A stretch of 64,000 bases of DNA. Source: CAYPPG01 sp964412555 (lineage in GTDB: Bacteria; Hinthialibacterota; Hinthialibacteria; Hinthialibacterales; Hinthialibacteraceae). The stretch is from contig CAYPPG010000011.1 in the NCBI GenBank assembly GCA_964412555.1, forward strand, positions 74,965 to 138,964, read 5' to 3'. The notes below the pieces were generated by a model. The model was not told the origin of the DNA, searched no databases, and worked only from the letters and a program-made list of their open reading frames with translations. Below are positions 17,791 to 26,653 of this stretch, in pieces. A program made the position numbers and the translations under genes. The stretch's first letter is position 1; the number at the start of each line of letters is the position of its first letter.

Positions 17791-18552
17791 CTACAACCGT
17801 ATCTTCATTGAAACAGGACAATGATCGGATCCCATCACTTCCGGCGATATCGCCGCATCGAGTAGTTGGGGACGCAGGGCAGGGGAAATACAGAAATAAT
17901 CGATTCTCCAGCCGACATTCTTCTCTCTCGCTTTCCCGAAATAACTCCACCACGTATAGTGACCGCTTTCTTTCGTAAATTCTCGAAATGTATCGATGAA
18001 TCCGCTCTCTATGATCCGGTCGAAACTCTCGCGTTCTTCGATGGTAAATCCGGCGTTACGTTCGTTGGCTTTCGGATTGGCTAGATCGATTTCTTTATGC
18101 GCGACATTAAGGTCGCCGCAGAATATCACCGGTTTTTTCTTTTCCAATTTTTTGAGATGCTTTAAAAAAGCGGTATCCCATTCTTTCGTCCGATAATCCA
18201 GCCGCTCTAAACCGCGTTGCGAATTCGGAGTATAGACATTGACAAGGTAATGTTCATCGAATTCCAATGTGATCAGACGTCCCTCGGTGTCATGTTCCCG
18301 GATTCCCAATCCGTATGTAACCTTCTTTGGTTTGATTTTGGTGAAAACCGCCGTTCCGGAATACCCCTTTTTTTCCGCCGGATACCAGTACCGATGATAA
18401 TCACCGATAGAAAAATCAACCTGCTCCGGTAAGGCCCGCATCTCCTGCAAACAAAGAATATCCGGCTTCGCACCGGCTACATAGTCTAGGAATCCTTTCT
18501 TTAAAACCGCCCGGATTCCGTTTACGTTCCATGAAATCAACTGTAAAGTCAT
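17791..18552 (-). CDS. xth: Exodeoxyribonuclease III
   Basis: 253 residues from MTLQLISWNVNGIRA. Longer in-frame extensions lack homology. Motifs of the ExoIII/APE1 family are complete: WNVNGIRA, CLQEMRA (metal Glu), VYTPNSQRG, FCGDLNVAH (Asp/Asn), WRIDYFCIS and the terminal GSDHCPV catalytic Asp-His. It cleaves at abasic sites and degrades duplex DNA 3' to 5' in base-excision repair. Cytoplasmic. It is monocistronic and divergent from the release-factor-like gene. Confidence 0.95.
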   Translation of the reverse strand: MTLQLISWNVNGIRAVLKKGFLDYVAGAKPDILCLQEMRALPEQVDFSIGDYHRYWYPAEKKGYSGTAVFTKIKPKKVTYGLGIREHDTEGRLITLEFDEHYLVNVYTPNSQRGLERLDYRTKEWDTAFLKHLKKLEKKKPVIFCGDLNVAHKEIDLANPKANERNAGFTIEERESFDRIIESGFIDTFREFTKESGHYTWWSYFGKAREKNVGWRIDYFCISPALRPQLLDAAISPEVMGSDHCPVSMKIRL

Positions 18553-18615
18553 CTTTTCAATCCATCTGAATAATATAGAGTAAAATACCAACCATTCTTG
18601 AAGATGAAAATTGTC

Positions 18616-18624
18616 TGGTATAAT
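18616..18624 (+). promoter_or_regulatory. Extended -10 promoter for the release-factor-like gene
   Basis: TGGTATAAT contains a perfect TATAAT (18619-18624) with the upstream TG of an extended -10 box. A weak TTGAAG (18598-18603) lies 15 bases further up, which is short for a -35. Predicted start of transcription is about 35 bases before the ATG at 18666. Confidence 0.5.
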
Positions 18625-18665
18625 TTTGTCAAGATATTGAAGGATATTTCAGAACCAAGATTTTT

Positions 18666-19019
18666 ATGTATACAAAAGTATTGAAACCTGACGATCAATT
18701 ACTGGCAGAATGCGACGTGGACATGTTCCGGTCCAGCGGTCCCGGCGGTCAGAATGTCAACCGGCGGGAAACCGCTATTCGTTTGCATCACCGCCCAACC
18801 GGTATTGTCGTGACTTGCCAAAATGAACGCAGCCAGTTCCGCAATAAGCAGCTGGCGTTGGAGCAGTTGCGTTCCAATCTGGCGAAAATGTATCGCAAAC
18901 GGAAGAAACGCCTACCGACCTCCATGCCGAAAGCGGTGAAAGAAAAGATCTTAAAACAAAAGCGGGAAAAATCTCAGAAAAAAGCGTTGCGTTCAAAACC
19001 CGGTATAAAGGATGAATAG
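18666..19019 (+). CDS. Stand-alone GGQ-domain peptide chain release factor-like protein
   Basis: 117 residues consisting only of the class I release factor catalytic domain. The motif SSGPGGQNVNR carries the GGQ that hydrolyses peptidyl-tRNA, followed by TAIRLHHRPTGIVVTCQNERSQFRNK. The tail is very basic (KREKSQKKALRSKP), as in ArfB/YaeJ, where it enters the empty mRNA channel of stalled ribosomes. No codon-recognition domain is present. Ribosome rescue is the likely role, though other GGQ-only families exist. Confidence 0.8.
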   Translation: MYTKVLKPDDQLLAECDVDMFRSSGPGGQNVNRRETAIRLHHRPTGIVVTCQNERSQFRNKQLALEQLRSNLAKMYRKRKKRLPTSMPKAVKEKILKQKREKSQKKALRSKPGIKDE

Positions 19020-19039
19020 GACCGTAATGGAGGCATATT

Positions 19040-19255
19040 ATGAACTCACATTATGAATTGGAAGCGATTATGGACGAGGATGGATCGTTATATATTCAAA
19101 ATCTTCCATTTAGAAAAGGAGATAAAGTTTCTGTTCGTATTTTTCTGCTCTCAGGGAAAAGTGAAGATAAAAAATATCCTTTACGTGGAAAACCAATCCG
19201 CTATCCTAAACCATTTGAACCCGTCGCTGAAAATGATTGGGATGTATTAACATGA
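19040..19255 (+). CDS. Small antitoxin-like protein without adjacent toxin
   Basis: A 71-residue protein. The beta-type start (ELEAIMDEDGSLYIQNLPFRKGDKVSVRIFLL) and the end (YPLRGKPIRYPKPFEPVAENDWDVL) resemble small proteins usually encoded just before PIN-domain toxins. Here the next gene is instead an oxidoreductase, overlapping by ATGA (19252-19255). GGAGG lies 9 bases upstream of the ATG. Either the toxin was lost or the protein has another job. Confidence 0.65.
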   Translation: MNSHYELEAIMDEDGSLYIQNLPFRKGDKVSVRIFLLSGKSEDKKYPLRGKPIRYPKPFEPVAENDWDVLT

Positions 19256-20511
19256 GCAAAAAAAACACTGAAATCACCCGCCGTAATTTCGTCTCCACTA
19301 CTTCCACCGTCGGCGCTGGAGCCATCACATTCGGTGTCCATTGTATCCCCCAATCGTCCTTCGGCGCAAATGACCGGCTGCAACTCGGTATCGTAGGAGC
19401 CGGCTCACGAGGGAAAGCCTTAATGGCCTGGGCGCATAAACTGGAGACATCCCATAACGTTCAATTCACCGCTGTTTGTGATATCTGGAATCAACGCCGC
19501 AACGCAGCCGCTAAAAAAGTATCCCGATGGAACGGGAAATCTGTAGCAACCTATCGAACGTTGGACGATCTCTGCTCAAAAAAAGATACCGATGTTCTCT
19601 TGATCGCCACCGCCGATTTTCAACATTGTTATCATGCCGCCAAAGCCGTGCAGGCAGGGAAAGATGTCTATGTGGAAAAACCGTTTGGCTGCGATTTCGA
19701 ACAGATCAAAAAAGCCTATCTCGCAATCCGAGCCACTGACCGTATCGTACAAATGGGAACACAAAGCCGTGGGAATGGAAAATATTACCACGCGAAAGAA
19801 TCTATTCAAAAAGGGCTGTTAGGCAAAATCACATACGGTGAAATCCATGAATGTATTTCCAACCGGCAATGGCGCATCAAGGGAGCGGAAAATTCGATCC
19901 GGCAGGAAGATACCGACTGGCGTGAATTTCTAGCTTATCTCGATCCGGAACGTTATCCATGGAATCCCCGCCACTATCGCGAATTTCGTCTTTTTTGGCC
20001 TTTTTCCAGCGGCTGTTTTTGCCAACGGTTGAGTCATCGAATCGATCTGGTGAACTTGGTTTTGGATTCTGTTCCTCAATATGCCGTTGCTCTGGGAGGA
20101 GTCTATTTATGGAACGACGGACGCACCAATCCGGATACCGTTCAATGTTTATTGGAATATCCCGGCAAGACTTTGATTACTTATCATCTGCGGATGGGAA
20201 ACGCTCCTGACAAGCGAGGAATAAATCTTTTCGGTACAAATGGTATGTTAGATTTGGATCGAGGAATCATAAAAGTCAATGATAAAAGAGAAGAGATTGA
20301 TCAGGAAATCTCTCTTCAATCCGTTCCGTCTATTGATCATATGGGGCACTTTTTCGAATGTGTACGCACTCGTGAGCAGCCCCGTGCCAATGTCGAAGCC
20401 GGATTTGCCCACACCGCCGCTACGGCGATGGTTAACATGGCCTATCGCACCGGATGCCGCATGGAATACGATCCGGATTTACTTGAAATACGCCCTTCTC
20501 TCAAAGGCTGA
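19252..20511 (+). CDS. Twin-arginine-exported Gfo/Idh/MocA-family oxidoreductase
   Basis: 419 residues from the ATG in the ATGA overlap. A TTG 15 bases earlier is less likely. Tat signal (TRRNFVSTTSTVGAGAITFG), nucleotide-binding start (LQLGIVGAGSRGKALM), EKPFG motif and a conserved second half (WNPRHYREFRLFWPFSSGCF). It is related to, but clearly distinct from, the gene at 15242. Its stop codon touches the stop of the convergent protease, leaving no intergenic base. Substrate unknown. Confidence 0.87.
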   Translation: MSKKNTEITRRNFVSTTSTVGAGAITFGVHCIPQSSFGANDRLQLGIVGAGSRGKALMAWAHKLETSHNVQFTAVCDIWNQRRNAAAKKVSRWNGKSVATYRTLDDLCSKKDTDVLLIATADFQHCYHAAKAVQAGKDVYVEKPFGCDFEQIKKAYLAIRATDRIVQMGTQSRGNGKYYHAKESIQKGLLGKITYGEIHECISNRQWRIKGAENSIRQEDTDWREFLAYLDPERYPWNPRHYREFRLFWPFSSGCFCQRLSHRIDLVNLVLDSVPQYAVALGGVYLWNDGRTNPDTVQCLLEYPGKTLITYHLRMGNAPDKRGINLFGTNGMLDLDRGIIKVNDKREEIDQEISLQSVPSIDHMGHFFECVRTREQPRANVEAGFAHTAATAMVNMAYRTGCRMEYDPDLLEIRPSLKG

Positions 20512-23500
20512 TCAATACCTCACCCAATCCTTCACCCTAACTTCCGGAGTAAAATGAAGAAGAACACCGTCCGGATAAGGATTTTTTTCCGGATCGGGAT
20601 CGTTGGATGAAATCATCAATCGAGTCGAAGTGGTACCCTCCGGCAATTTGCTGTAATCGACCGTTACACTGACTTTCCGATACGAAGCCGGTGCGACATT
20701 GAAAGAGGTTCGGGGAGTAAATGAAATCGCATCGGTGACTTCATTCTCGAAGGTGATCGAATCGACAGTCAGCGTTTCTTTTCCGTCGTTATAAATCCAA
20801 AACGCGTCCGTGGATTTTGTGTCGCTCAATAATTCGGAAACCAACGCGTATCGTCCTTCATGTTCCGCAATCGTGGTACCGCTTATTTCAATCGTCCATT
20901 CCCCCGATTCAGGATTTTCAATCAAAACCTGTTCGACATTATCGATCGTATTGATTCCCTTCGTGGCGTTTGCCGAAGGATTCTCCGGATCGAGTACCCA
21001 TGGGTAATATACTGTACCTGAGGGAGATCGAAGAATAAGATCGAGATCGTTGACGAGAGATTTCGCCGCTGCCGGTGAACTGGCAGCGTCCGTCCAAACC
21101 AACGTCGCTTTGATTGAATGTTCTCCATTTGGAACATGGACTGTGTACGTTATCGTTTCACCTTGATTGACTGTCCCTGCATTCCACATGTGACCGAGGA
21201 TTAAATCCGCGCTCTCCCGCGTGTCGATGAGTCCCCATCCGAAGGCATAATCGGGACCGGGATTGCCGAGATCCTTTGCACCGTGAATCATGAAAGCTTT
21301 CATCGTTTCGACATTGGGTTCTTCAACGGTCACAATTTGATACAGTTGATAAAGCAAAGCGGCTGCACCGGCGGCAGCCGGGGAAGCCATCGAAGTTCCG
21401 GAAAAACTGTCATCATACTCATCATCGAGTACGGTCGAGGTCAAATTGGTTCCGTTCATGCACAAATCGGGTTTGATCCGGCCATCGTCTGTCGGTCCCC
21501 AGCTACTGAAAGTAGACATCCGGTCATCGTCCGTTGTCGCCCCTACTGAAATCCCATTCTTGCTACTGCTCGATAAAAGCGTGTGATACGGGCCGTCCAT
21601 TCGGGGACCATAAGGCCAGTCCGGCCCATGATCACGATCGTTGCTTGCCGATCGAAACGTCAGGATTCCCGTATCCCACACCATTTGGTCCCAGGCATAA
21701 GAATATGTATTGTATACACCAAATAGAAAATCACCCCTATTGCGCCATTTATCCCCCTCTTTTTCCCATCCGGCAGTGTAGCCATAGGAATGGTTGGAAA
21801 TCCGTAAGCCAAAATCAGCAGCGTCTCTCATTTCGTTGATGTCTTCTTCCCAATCATAGGTATAGAGTTCCACTTCCGGAGCCATTCCCTTTGCAGACAG
21901 ATTCCCTCGGCCCGATCCTCCGATTGTCCCGGCGACGTGAGTTCCGTGATCACTGGCATCTCCTCCGCTGTTCATAATGTGCAGACGGCTTCCGAAATCC
22001 TGATGGTTGAAGACCACTCCGTCATCCCACACGCCCACTAATACCCCCGCGCCGCTCAATGCATAAGGAGGATTATAAGTTTCGGAGGTATGACTCCGTA
22101 ATGCAGCAGTTGCGTTTGTCGGTTTGAACGGGGGCGGTCCCGCTTCTACCCACTCCACAATGTCGAGAGAACTCAGCTTTCGCAACAACAACGGATTGAC
22201 AGCCAAACGATAAACCGTTTCTGAAATCCTACCGAGGACCTTTGCACCAACGGTGTAAAATGCTGTTCGTGCTGTTTTCGGGCCGATGTCCTCGAAGACC
22301 ACGGCTCGCACTTCGACGTTCCCGTTTTCCAATCGTGTATTCGATGGGAAATTGCCGGATGCGGCATCAGGGCAAAGTTTATCGATTTCTTCTGAAAGAA
22401 GCATTTTCTGAATGCCGCCTCCTTCGGATACAGCCGAAAGGGAAGGGGATTTTGGTTGGATGGAAGCCCAATAGGCATTGTCGGGGATGTAGCGCAGCAA
22501 TTGAATCCCCTGTGCTGCCAAACGTCTTTTTTCGCTCTGGGTCGGAATTCGATCAAACTGAATCAAAACATGGCGGGGGATCGAAGAATCTTTTACCTTT
22601 GCGGATACCTTCGATACCACCGAATTCGTTTGATTGTCTGAAATAGTTCCGGTTTTGAAGTAGATCGAAGGTTCTTTCGGATTTGTTTTTCCTGAATTTG
22701 CCTTCGCGGCAATTTGTGTTTTCTTTGTTGTTGTAAAAGCATTGGAAGAGGAAGAAGACTCAGATAGTAGGAAAGTCAATTCCAGAGGCTCCACCCGGAT
22801 TTCCGGCGTCATAATCGACCAATTCAAGGTGATGGTACCGGTATCACCATTATATCCATCCACGGCTAAGGAGTACGTAATTCCTTCTTGGGCTTGAAAT
22901 GTGACGGCGCTGGTGTAGCCCCCGAATGCGTCATCGTCATCATTCTCTTCAATCAATGTCAATCCATTTATCGTACTGCCTTGATAGACGGCCAGAGCGG
23001 TGTCATATGAACTGCCATGCGTGTCGAACGTCATTTTTGCATTACTTGGAGCTGACCAACTCCACCACACCGAATGCTCTCCATCGGTGTCGGCATGGTC
23101 AGGTTCCCTTGCTTCGCGTGTTGCTCCAATACTGCTGCCCGTTGTTTGACCGGAAAGACCTTCAAGAGAAATTCGATCGGCAAAGTAATCGTTACTCGGA
23201 GCACCGCTATTCCACTGTAATAGAATGTTGCCGGCTTCGCCTTCCTTGCCGCCAACCAAAATGGAATAGCTTCGCCCTGCAGTAGCATTGAAACTTACCC
23301 GCTTATTATCGCCTTGGACGTTTGAAGCAAGAATATTCAACGATTGGATTACATCTCCGCTAAAAATTGCTAATAGGGTATTGAAATCACTGCCTATCGT
23401 TTCGAAGACGACAAGACCGCTTTCTGTCGCCGTCCAACTCCACCACACAGAATGATCATGTGAATCGGAAATCAGAGCCTCGGCGTTTTCAACTCCGGCA

Positions 23501-24918
23501 TTGATGTTTGTTCCGGTTGTCTCTCCTGAAGAACCGCTGAGGCTGATCCGGTTAGCAAAATCGTCGTTGACGGGAATTTCATTCGACCAATTGAGTGTCA
23601 CATTGCCGAAATCGCCGTCGTATCCATCCACTGCGATGTGGTAGACAGTTCCGGCAGTTGCACGAAAGGAAACCCGGCTTGCAACCAGTGCACCGATGTC
23701 ATCATTGCTTACGATTTCAGTTAAACTACTAATTGAGGATCCTGTGTATACAGCCATGATGGTATCGAATCCGCTCTCCGCCGTATCAAAGGTTACCATG
23801 CCGCTGGAAGGAGCCATCCAACTCCACCATAGGGATCGTCCCCCGGTATTCTCAGCATGAAAGGATTCACCGATTTGCCTGGTCGCAAAGATATTGCTTC
23901 CTGTAGTTTGTCCGGAGGCTTCGTTCAATATGATTCGATTTTCAAAGTGATCGTTCGCTGGCGCGCCGGCAGGAGGATCTTCAATGAACCAGTTCAATGT
24001 GAGAGTTCCCAAACTATCCCCAATGCCGTCCACTCCGATTTGATACTCCTGTCCTTTCTCGGCATAAAAGTTGACCGTGCTGGTCAAGTCTTCATTCATG
24101 AAAGCAGGATTTTCCGGAATATATTTGGATGTTCTACCGGATTTCTTTTTGCTGAAAAACGTAAGAAGCGGATCGAAGTTGTCGTTGGCTGTCACTATTT
24201 CCAAGGATGTGAATGAATTCCCGATAAAAACGCCAAGAAGCGTATTAAATGTGCTATGGTAGGTGCTGAACGTAACATATCCTGATCGGGGGGCTGTCCA
24301 ACTCCACCATAAGGAATGACCGCCGGCAATTCCGAAAAAGTCCGGTTCACTAAATTCGCGGCTAGCATTGGCATTGCTGGTCGTAATTTTTCCCGATTCT
24401 CCGATAAGAGATATACGGTTGGCAAAGTCATCGTTCTCCGGAACTGTATTGCTCCATGTCAATACGATGTTACCGCTATCCCCATCATAGCCGTCGACGA
24501 CGATATGATAGGTGACCCCTTCAAAAGCATCGAAAGAAACGGTGCTTGTCAACGAAGCATCGCTCTCGTCGTCATTGGAGGCGATTTCCGCTAAAGAAGA
24601 GACAGAATTGCCTCGATATACGGCCAAAATCGTGTCGAAATTGCTTCCCGTCGTAAAAAATGAAACTTGTCCTTTATTCGGAGATGTCCAGGACCACCAG
24701 ACGGAACTCCCTCCTGTGGAACCCGCGTGATCTTTCTCACCGATTTCCCGTGACGCATCGATATTGGTAGCGGTTACTTGACCGGTAGAACCACTAATAG
24801 GAACGGCATCGCGGAACAGATCATTTACAGGTGCAGCGATTGCTGAGGTTACGATGAAAAGGAGGGAACAAACGAAAAAAGGAAAACAATGTCTCATACT
24901 TGTTGTAGCGAAAATCAT
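20512..24918 (-). CDS. Large secreted subtilisin-family (S8) protease with five N-terminal repeat domains
   Basis: 1468 residues with a signal peptide. Five ~125-residue repeats, each with a VNDDFANRI-like start, a WWSW(T/S/M)AP core and a VDGYDGDxGNI end, precede the enzyme. Between them and the catalytic domain is an I9-like prodomain region (PRHVLIQFDRIPTQSEKRRLAAQGIQ). The triad is intact: Asp965 (GVWDDGV), His991 (DHGTHVAG) and Ser1176 (SGTSMASP). A P-type beta-sandwich and a DUF1573-like end (FNVAPASYRKVSVTV, ISSNDPDPEKNP) complete it. It probably degrades extracellular protein. Placing repeats before the propeptide is unusual. Confidence 0.9.
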   Translation of the reverse strand: MIFATTSMRHCFPFFVCSLLFIVTSAIAAPVNDLFRDAVPISGSTGQVTATNIDASREIGEKDHAGSTGGSSVWWSWTSPNKGQVSFFTTGSNFDTILAVYRGNSVSSLAEIASNDDESDASLTSTVSFDAFEGVTYHIVVDGYDGDSGNIVLTWSNTVPENDDFANRISLIGESGKITTSNANASREFSEPDFFGIAGGHSLWWSWTAPRSGYVTFSTYHSTFNTLLGVFIGNSFTSLEIVTANDNFDPLLTFFSKKKSGRTSKYIPENPAFMNEDLTSTVNFYAEKGQEYQIGVDGIGDSLGTLTLNWFIEDPPAGAPANDHFENRIILNEASGQTTGSNIFATRQIGESFHAENTGGRSLWWSWMAPSSGMVTFDTAESGFDTIMAVYTGSSISSLTEIVSNDDIGALVASRVSFRATAGTVYHIAVDGYDGDFGNVTLNWSNEIPVNDDFANRISLSGSSGETTGTNINAGVENAEALISDSHDHSVWWSWTATESGLVVFETIGSDFNTLLAIFSGDVIQSLNILASNVQGDNKRVSFNATAGRSYSILVGGKEGEAGNILLQWNSGAPSNDYFADRISLEGLSGQTTGSSIGATREAREPDHADTDGEHSVWWSWSAPSNAKMTFDTHGSSYDTALAVYQGSTINGLTLIEENDDDDAFGGYTSAVTFQAQEGITYSLAVDGYNGDTGTITLNWSIMTPEIRVEPLELTFLLSESSSSSNAFTTTKKTQIAAKANSGKTNPKEPSIYFKTGTISDNQTNSVVSKVSAKVKDSSIPRHVLIQFDRIPTQSEKRRLAAQGIQLLRYIPDNAYWASIQPKSPSLSAVSEGGGIQKMLLSEEIDKLCPDAASGNFPSNTRLENGNVEVRAVVFEDIGPKTARTAFYTVGAKVLGRISETVYRLAVNPLLLRKLSSLDIVEWVEAGPPPFKPTNATAALRSHTSETYNPPYALSGAGVLVGVWDDGVVFNHQDFGSRLHIMNSGGDASDHGTHVAGTIGGSGRGNLSAKGMAPEVELYTYDWEEDINEMRDAADFGLRISNHSYGYTAGWEKEGDKWRNRGDFLFGVYNTYSYAWDQMVWDTGILTFRSASNDRDHGPDWPYGPRMDGPYHTLLSSSSKNGISVGATTDDDRMSTFSSWGPTDDGRIKPDLCMNGTNLTSTVLDDEYDDSFSGTSMASPAAAGAAALLYQLYQIVTVEEPNVETMKAFMIHGAKDLGNPGPDYAFGWGLIDTRESADLILGHMWNAGTVNQGETITYTVHVPNGEHSIKATLVWTDAASSPAAAKSLVNDLDLILRSPSGTVYYPWVLDPENPSANATKGINTIDNVEQVLIENPESGEWTIEISGTTIAEHEGRYALVSELLSDTKSTDAFWIYNDGKETLTVDSITFENEVTDAISFTPRTSFNVAPASYRKVSVTVDYSKLPEGTTSTRLMISSNDPDPEKNPYPDGVLLHFTPEVRVKDWVRY

Positions 24919-24938
24919 TCAAACATCCTTTCTATCCT

Positions 24939-25171
24939 GAGCGCGGGCATCCTGCCCGCATTATTTTTGAGTATCTCCAAAAAATCGGTATCTGTCGGAG
25001 CGCGGGCATCCTGCCCGCATCATTTTTGAGTACATCCAAAAAATCGGTATCTGTCGGAGCGCGGGCATCTTGCCCGCATCATTTTTGAGTATCTCCAAAA
25101 AATCGGTATCTGTCGGAGCGCGGGCATCCTGCCCGCATCATTTTTGAGTATCTCCAAAAAATCGGTTTCTT
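24939..25171. repeat. 59-bp tandem repeat array, about four units
   Basis: Units start at 24939, 24998, 25057 and 25116, exactly 59 bases apart, and are nearly identical. Each has the palindrome GCGGGCATCCTGCCCGC and an AT-rich stretch ending AAAAATCGGTATCTGTCG. It lies in the leader region of the minus-strand protease, 20 bases before its start. No variable spacers exist, so this is not CRISPR. The rest of 24919-25279 holds nothing recognisable. Confidence 0.9.
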
Positions 25172-25279
25172 TTATTGTATCTAAACAAAAGAAAAAGCCT
25201 AACTCGTAACAGAAAAAAAACTTCAATGAGAGCGAATATTTCTTATGCATTTTAGATTAGGAAGAATTCAATTTGAAAA

Positions 25280-26653
25280 TCATTGAAAATGGCGAGCAAT
25301 CTGTTCCGCATAATCGGCAAGTGTGTCATCCCGGGCGCCGGCAACGACAACAACGTCATCCCTTTGCATTTGTTTTCGTAATATGGCAAGGACACCATCC
25401 CGATTCTTACCAGCCATGATACCAGGATGTTCAACCTTGGCTGCCAGATCGTTTGAAGCGATAGAGCGGTCTGTCGTTCCACCCGCATCATAAACCGGCA
25501 AAAGTATGACTCGATCCTGTTCCCGCAGTGTCGAGGTGAAAACGTTCGCGTATCCCTCCAGATGAAAGCGTAAAGGCCCGTATCCATGCGGCTGAAAAAC
25601 GAGAAACACGCGGGGATAATGTTGTTGAAGAGTCTGTAAAAGCGCCTCGAGTTTTTCGGGATTGTGCGCATAATCGTCATAAACCGTAATCTCGCCACTG
25701 CCATAACGATGTAACCGTCTCCGCACACCGGGAAAGGAACGAACCGCCTCGAGAATCAATGACTTGGAAGCATTAGGCACGGCTGAATGTACAGCGGAAA
25801 GAGCGGCCGTTGCATTCTCTGCATTGTGCCGTCCTAATAAGGGCAGCTCCACTGCCAAATCTTCATAATCGAATTGAATTCCGTTTTTTTTCAGAGACAC
25901 ATTTTCCGGTGGAGTAAACCATGCGATTCGAGAATCTTCTCCAAGTGTATCCGCCAACTGCAAGCATCCCGGATTGCATCGGTTCAAGAAAAGAAGCCGG
26001 CCTACTTTGCCGCAAAACCGTTCGAATATTTCAAGATTTTCCTCATACGAGTAATGGTCGCGGGATATGTTCAAGATGACGGCAATCTCAGGAGCAAAGC
26101 GTAAAAGCGATTGATCGCTTTCATCCAACTCGGCGCACGACCAGGCGCCATCTCCGACACACACAGCCGACCAGCCGATCCCTTCTTCTGATGTGTCTAA
26201 AATCTCGGCTCCCCCAACGAAACATTTTAGTTCCCCCAGTTTCAACAAAATCCATGCACAAAGCGCGGCGGTCGTCGTTTTGCCGCTTGTACCGGTGATG
26301 GCAATAAGCCCTTGATTTCCGATCTGTACCTGCAATTCTTCCGCTCGGTGACGGATCGGGATATTCCACGGTTTTGCTTTCTTTAAATCCGGATTGGTAT
26401 CCTCGATGGCAGTGGAGATCACGATTCGATCCGTGTATTGCGTCACCCCGCTTCCGTCTTGTGCAAATAAGGTTGCACCCAAAGACGTCAAACGACGCAA
26501 CCTTTTTTGAATAGGGGGAGGGAGGTGGTCCAGTTCATTCGGGGTATGCAGCAACCGATCCGAACCTGTGACAGTATAGCCTTTCCGCAGCAACAATTCT
26601 GCCAAGGGAAGCATTCCACTTCCACCGATTCCGATAAGATGAACGGTTTCCAT
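25280..26653 (-). CDS. murC: UDP-N-acetylmuramate--L-alanine ligase (MurC-like Mur ligase)
   Basis: 457 residues with the three Mur-ligase parts. An N-terminal Rossmann-like UDP-binding domain (HLIGIGGSGMLPLAELLL) comes first. The ATP-binding domain carries GTSGKTTT, the carbamylated-Lys/metal area ELDESDQS and NISRDHYSYEENLEIFERF. The C-terminal domain carries FQPHGYGPLRF and LLPVYDAGGT. MurC joins L-Ala to UDP-MurNAc. It is not in a division/cell-wall cluster. It abuts a sugar porter with no base between them, so it may be a second or recycling-type ligase. Assignment to MurC over Mpl is by motif impression. Confidence 0.75.
   Translation of the reverse strand: METVHLIGIGGSGMLPLAELLLRKGYTVTGSDRLLHTPNELDHLPPPIQKRLRRLTSLGATLFAQDGSGVTQYTDRIVISTAIEDTNPDLKKAKPWNIPIRHRAEELQVQIGNQGLIAITGTSGKTTTAALCAWILLKLGELKCFVGGAEILDTSEEGIGWSAVCVGDGAWSCAELDESDQSLLRFAPEIAVILNISRDHYSYEENLEIFERFCGKVGRLLFLNRCNPGCLQLADTLGEDSRIAWFTPPENVSLKKNGIQFDYEDLAVELPLLGRHNAENATAALSAVHSAVPNASKSLILEAVRSFPGVRRRLHRYGSGEITVYDDYAHNPEKLEALLQTLQQHYPRVFLVFQPHGYGPLRFHLEGYANVFTSTLREQDRVILLPVYDAGGTTDRSIASNDLAAKVEHPGIMAGKNRDGVLAILRKQMQRDDVVVVAGARDDTLADYAEQIARHFQ

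Noticed and set aside
24939..25171. Possible CRISPR array
   Set aside because: Units are identical over their full 59 bases, so there are no variable spacers, and no cas gene is present.
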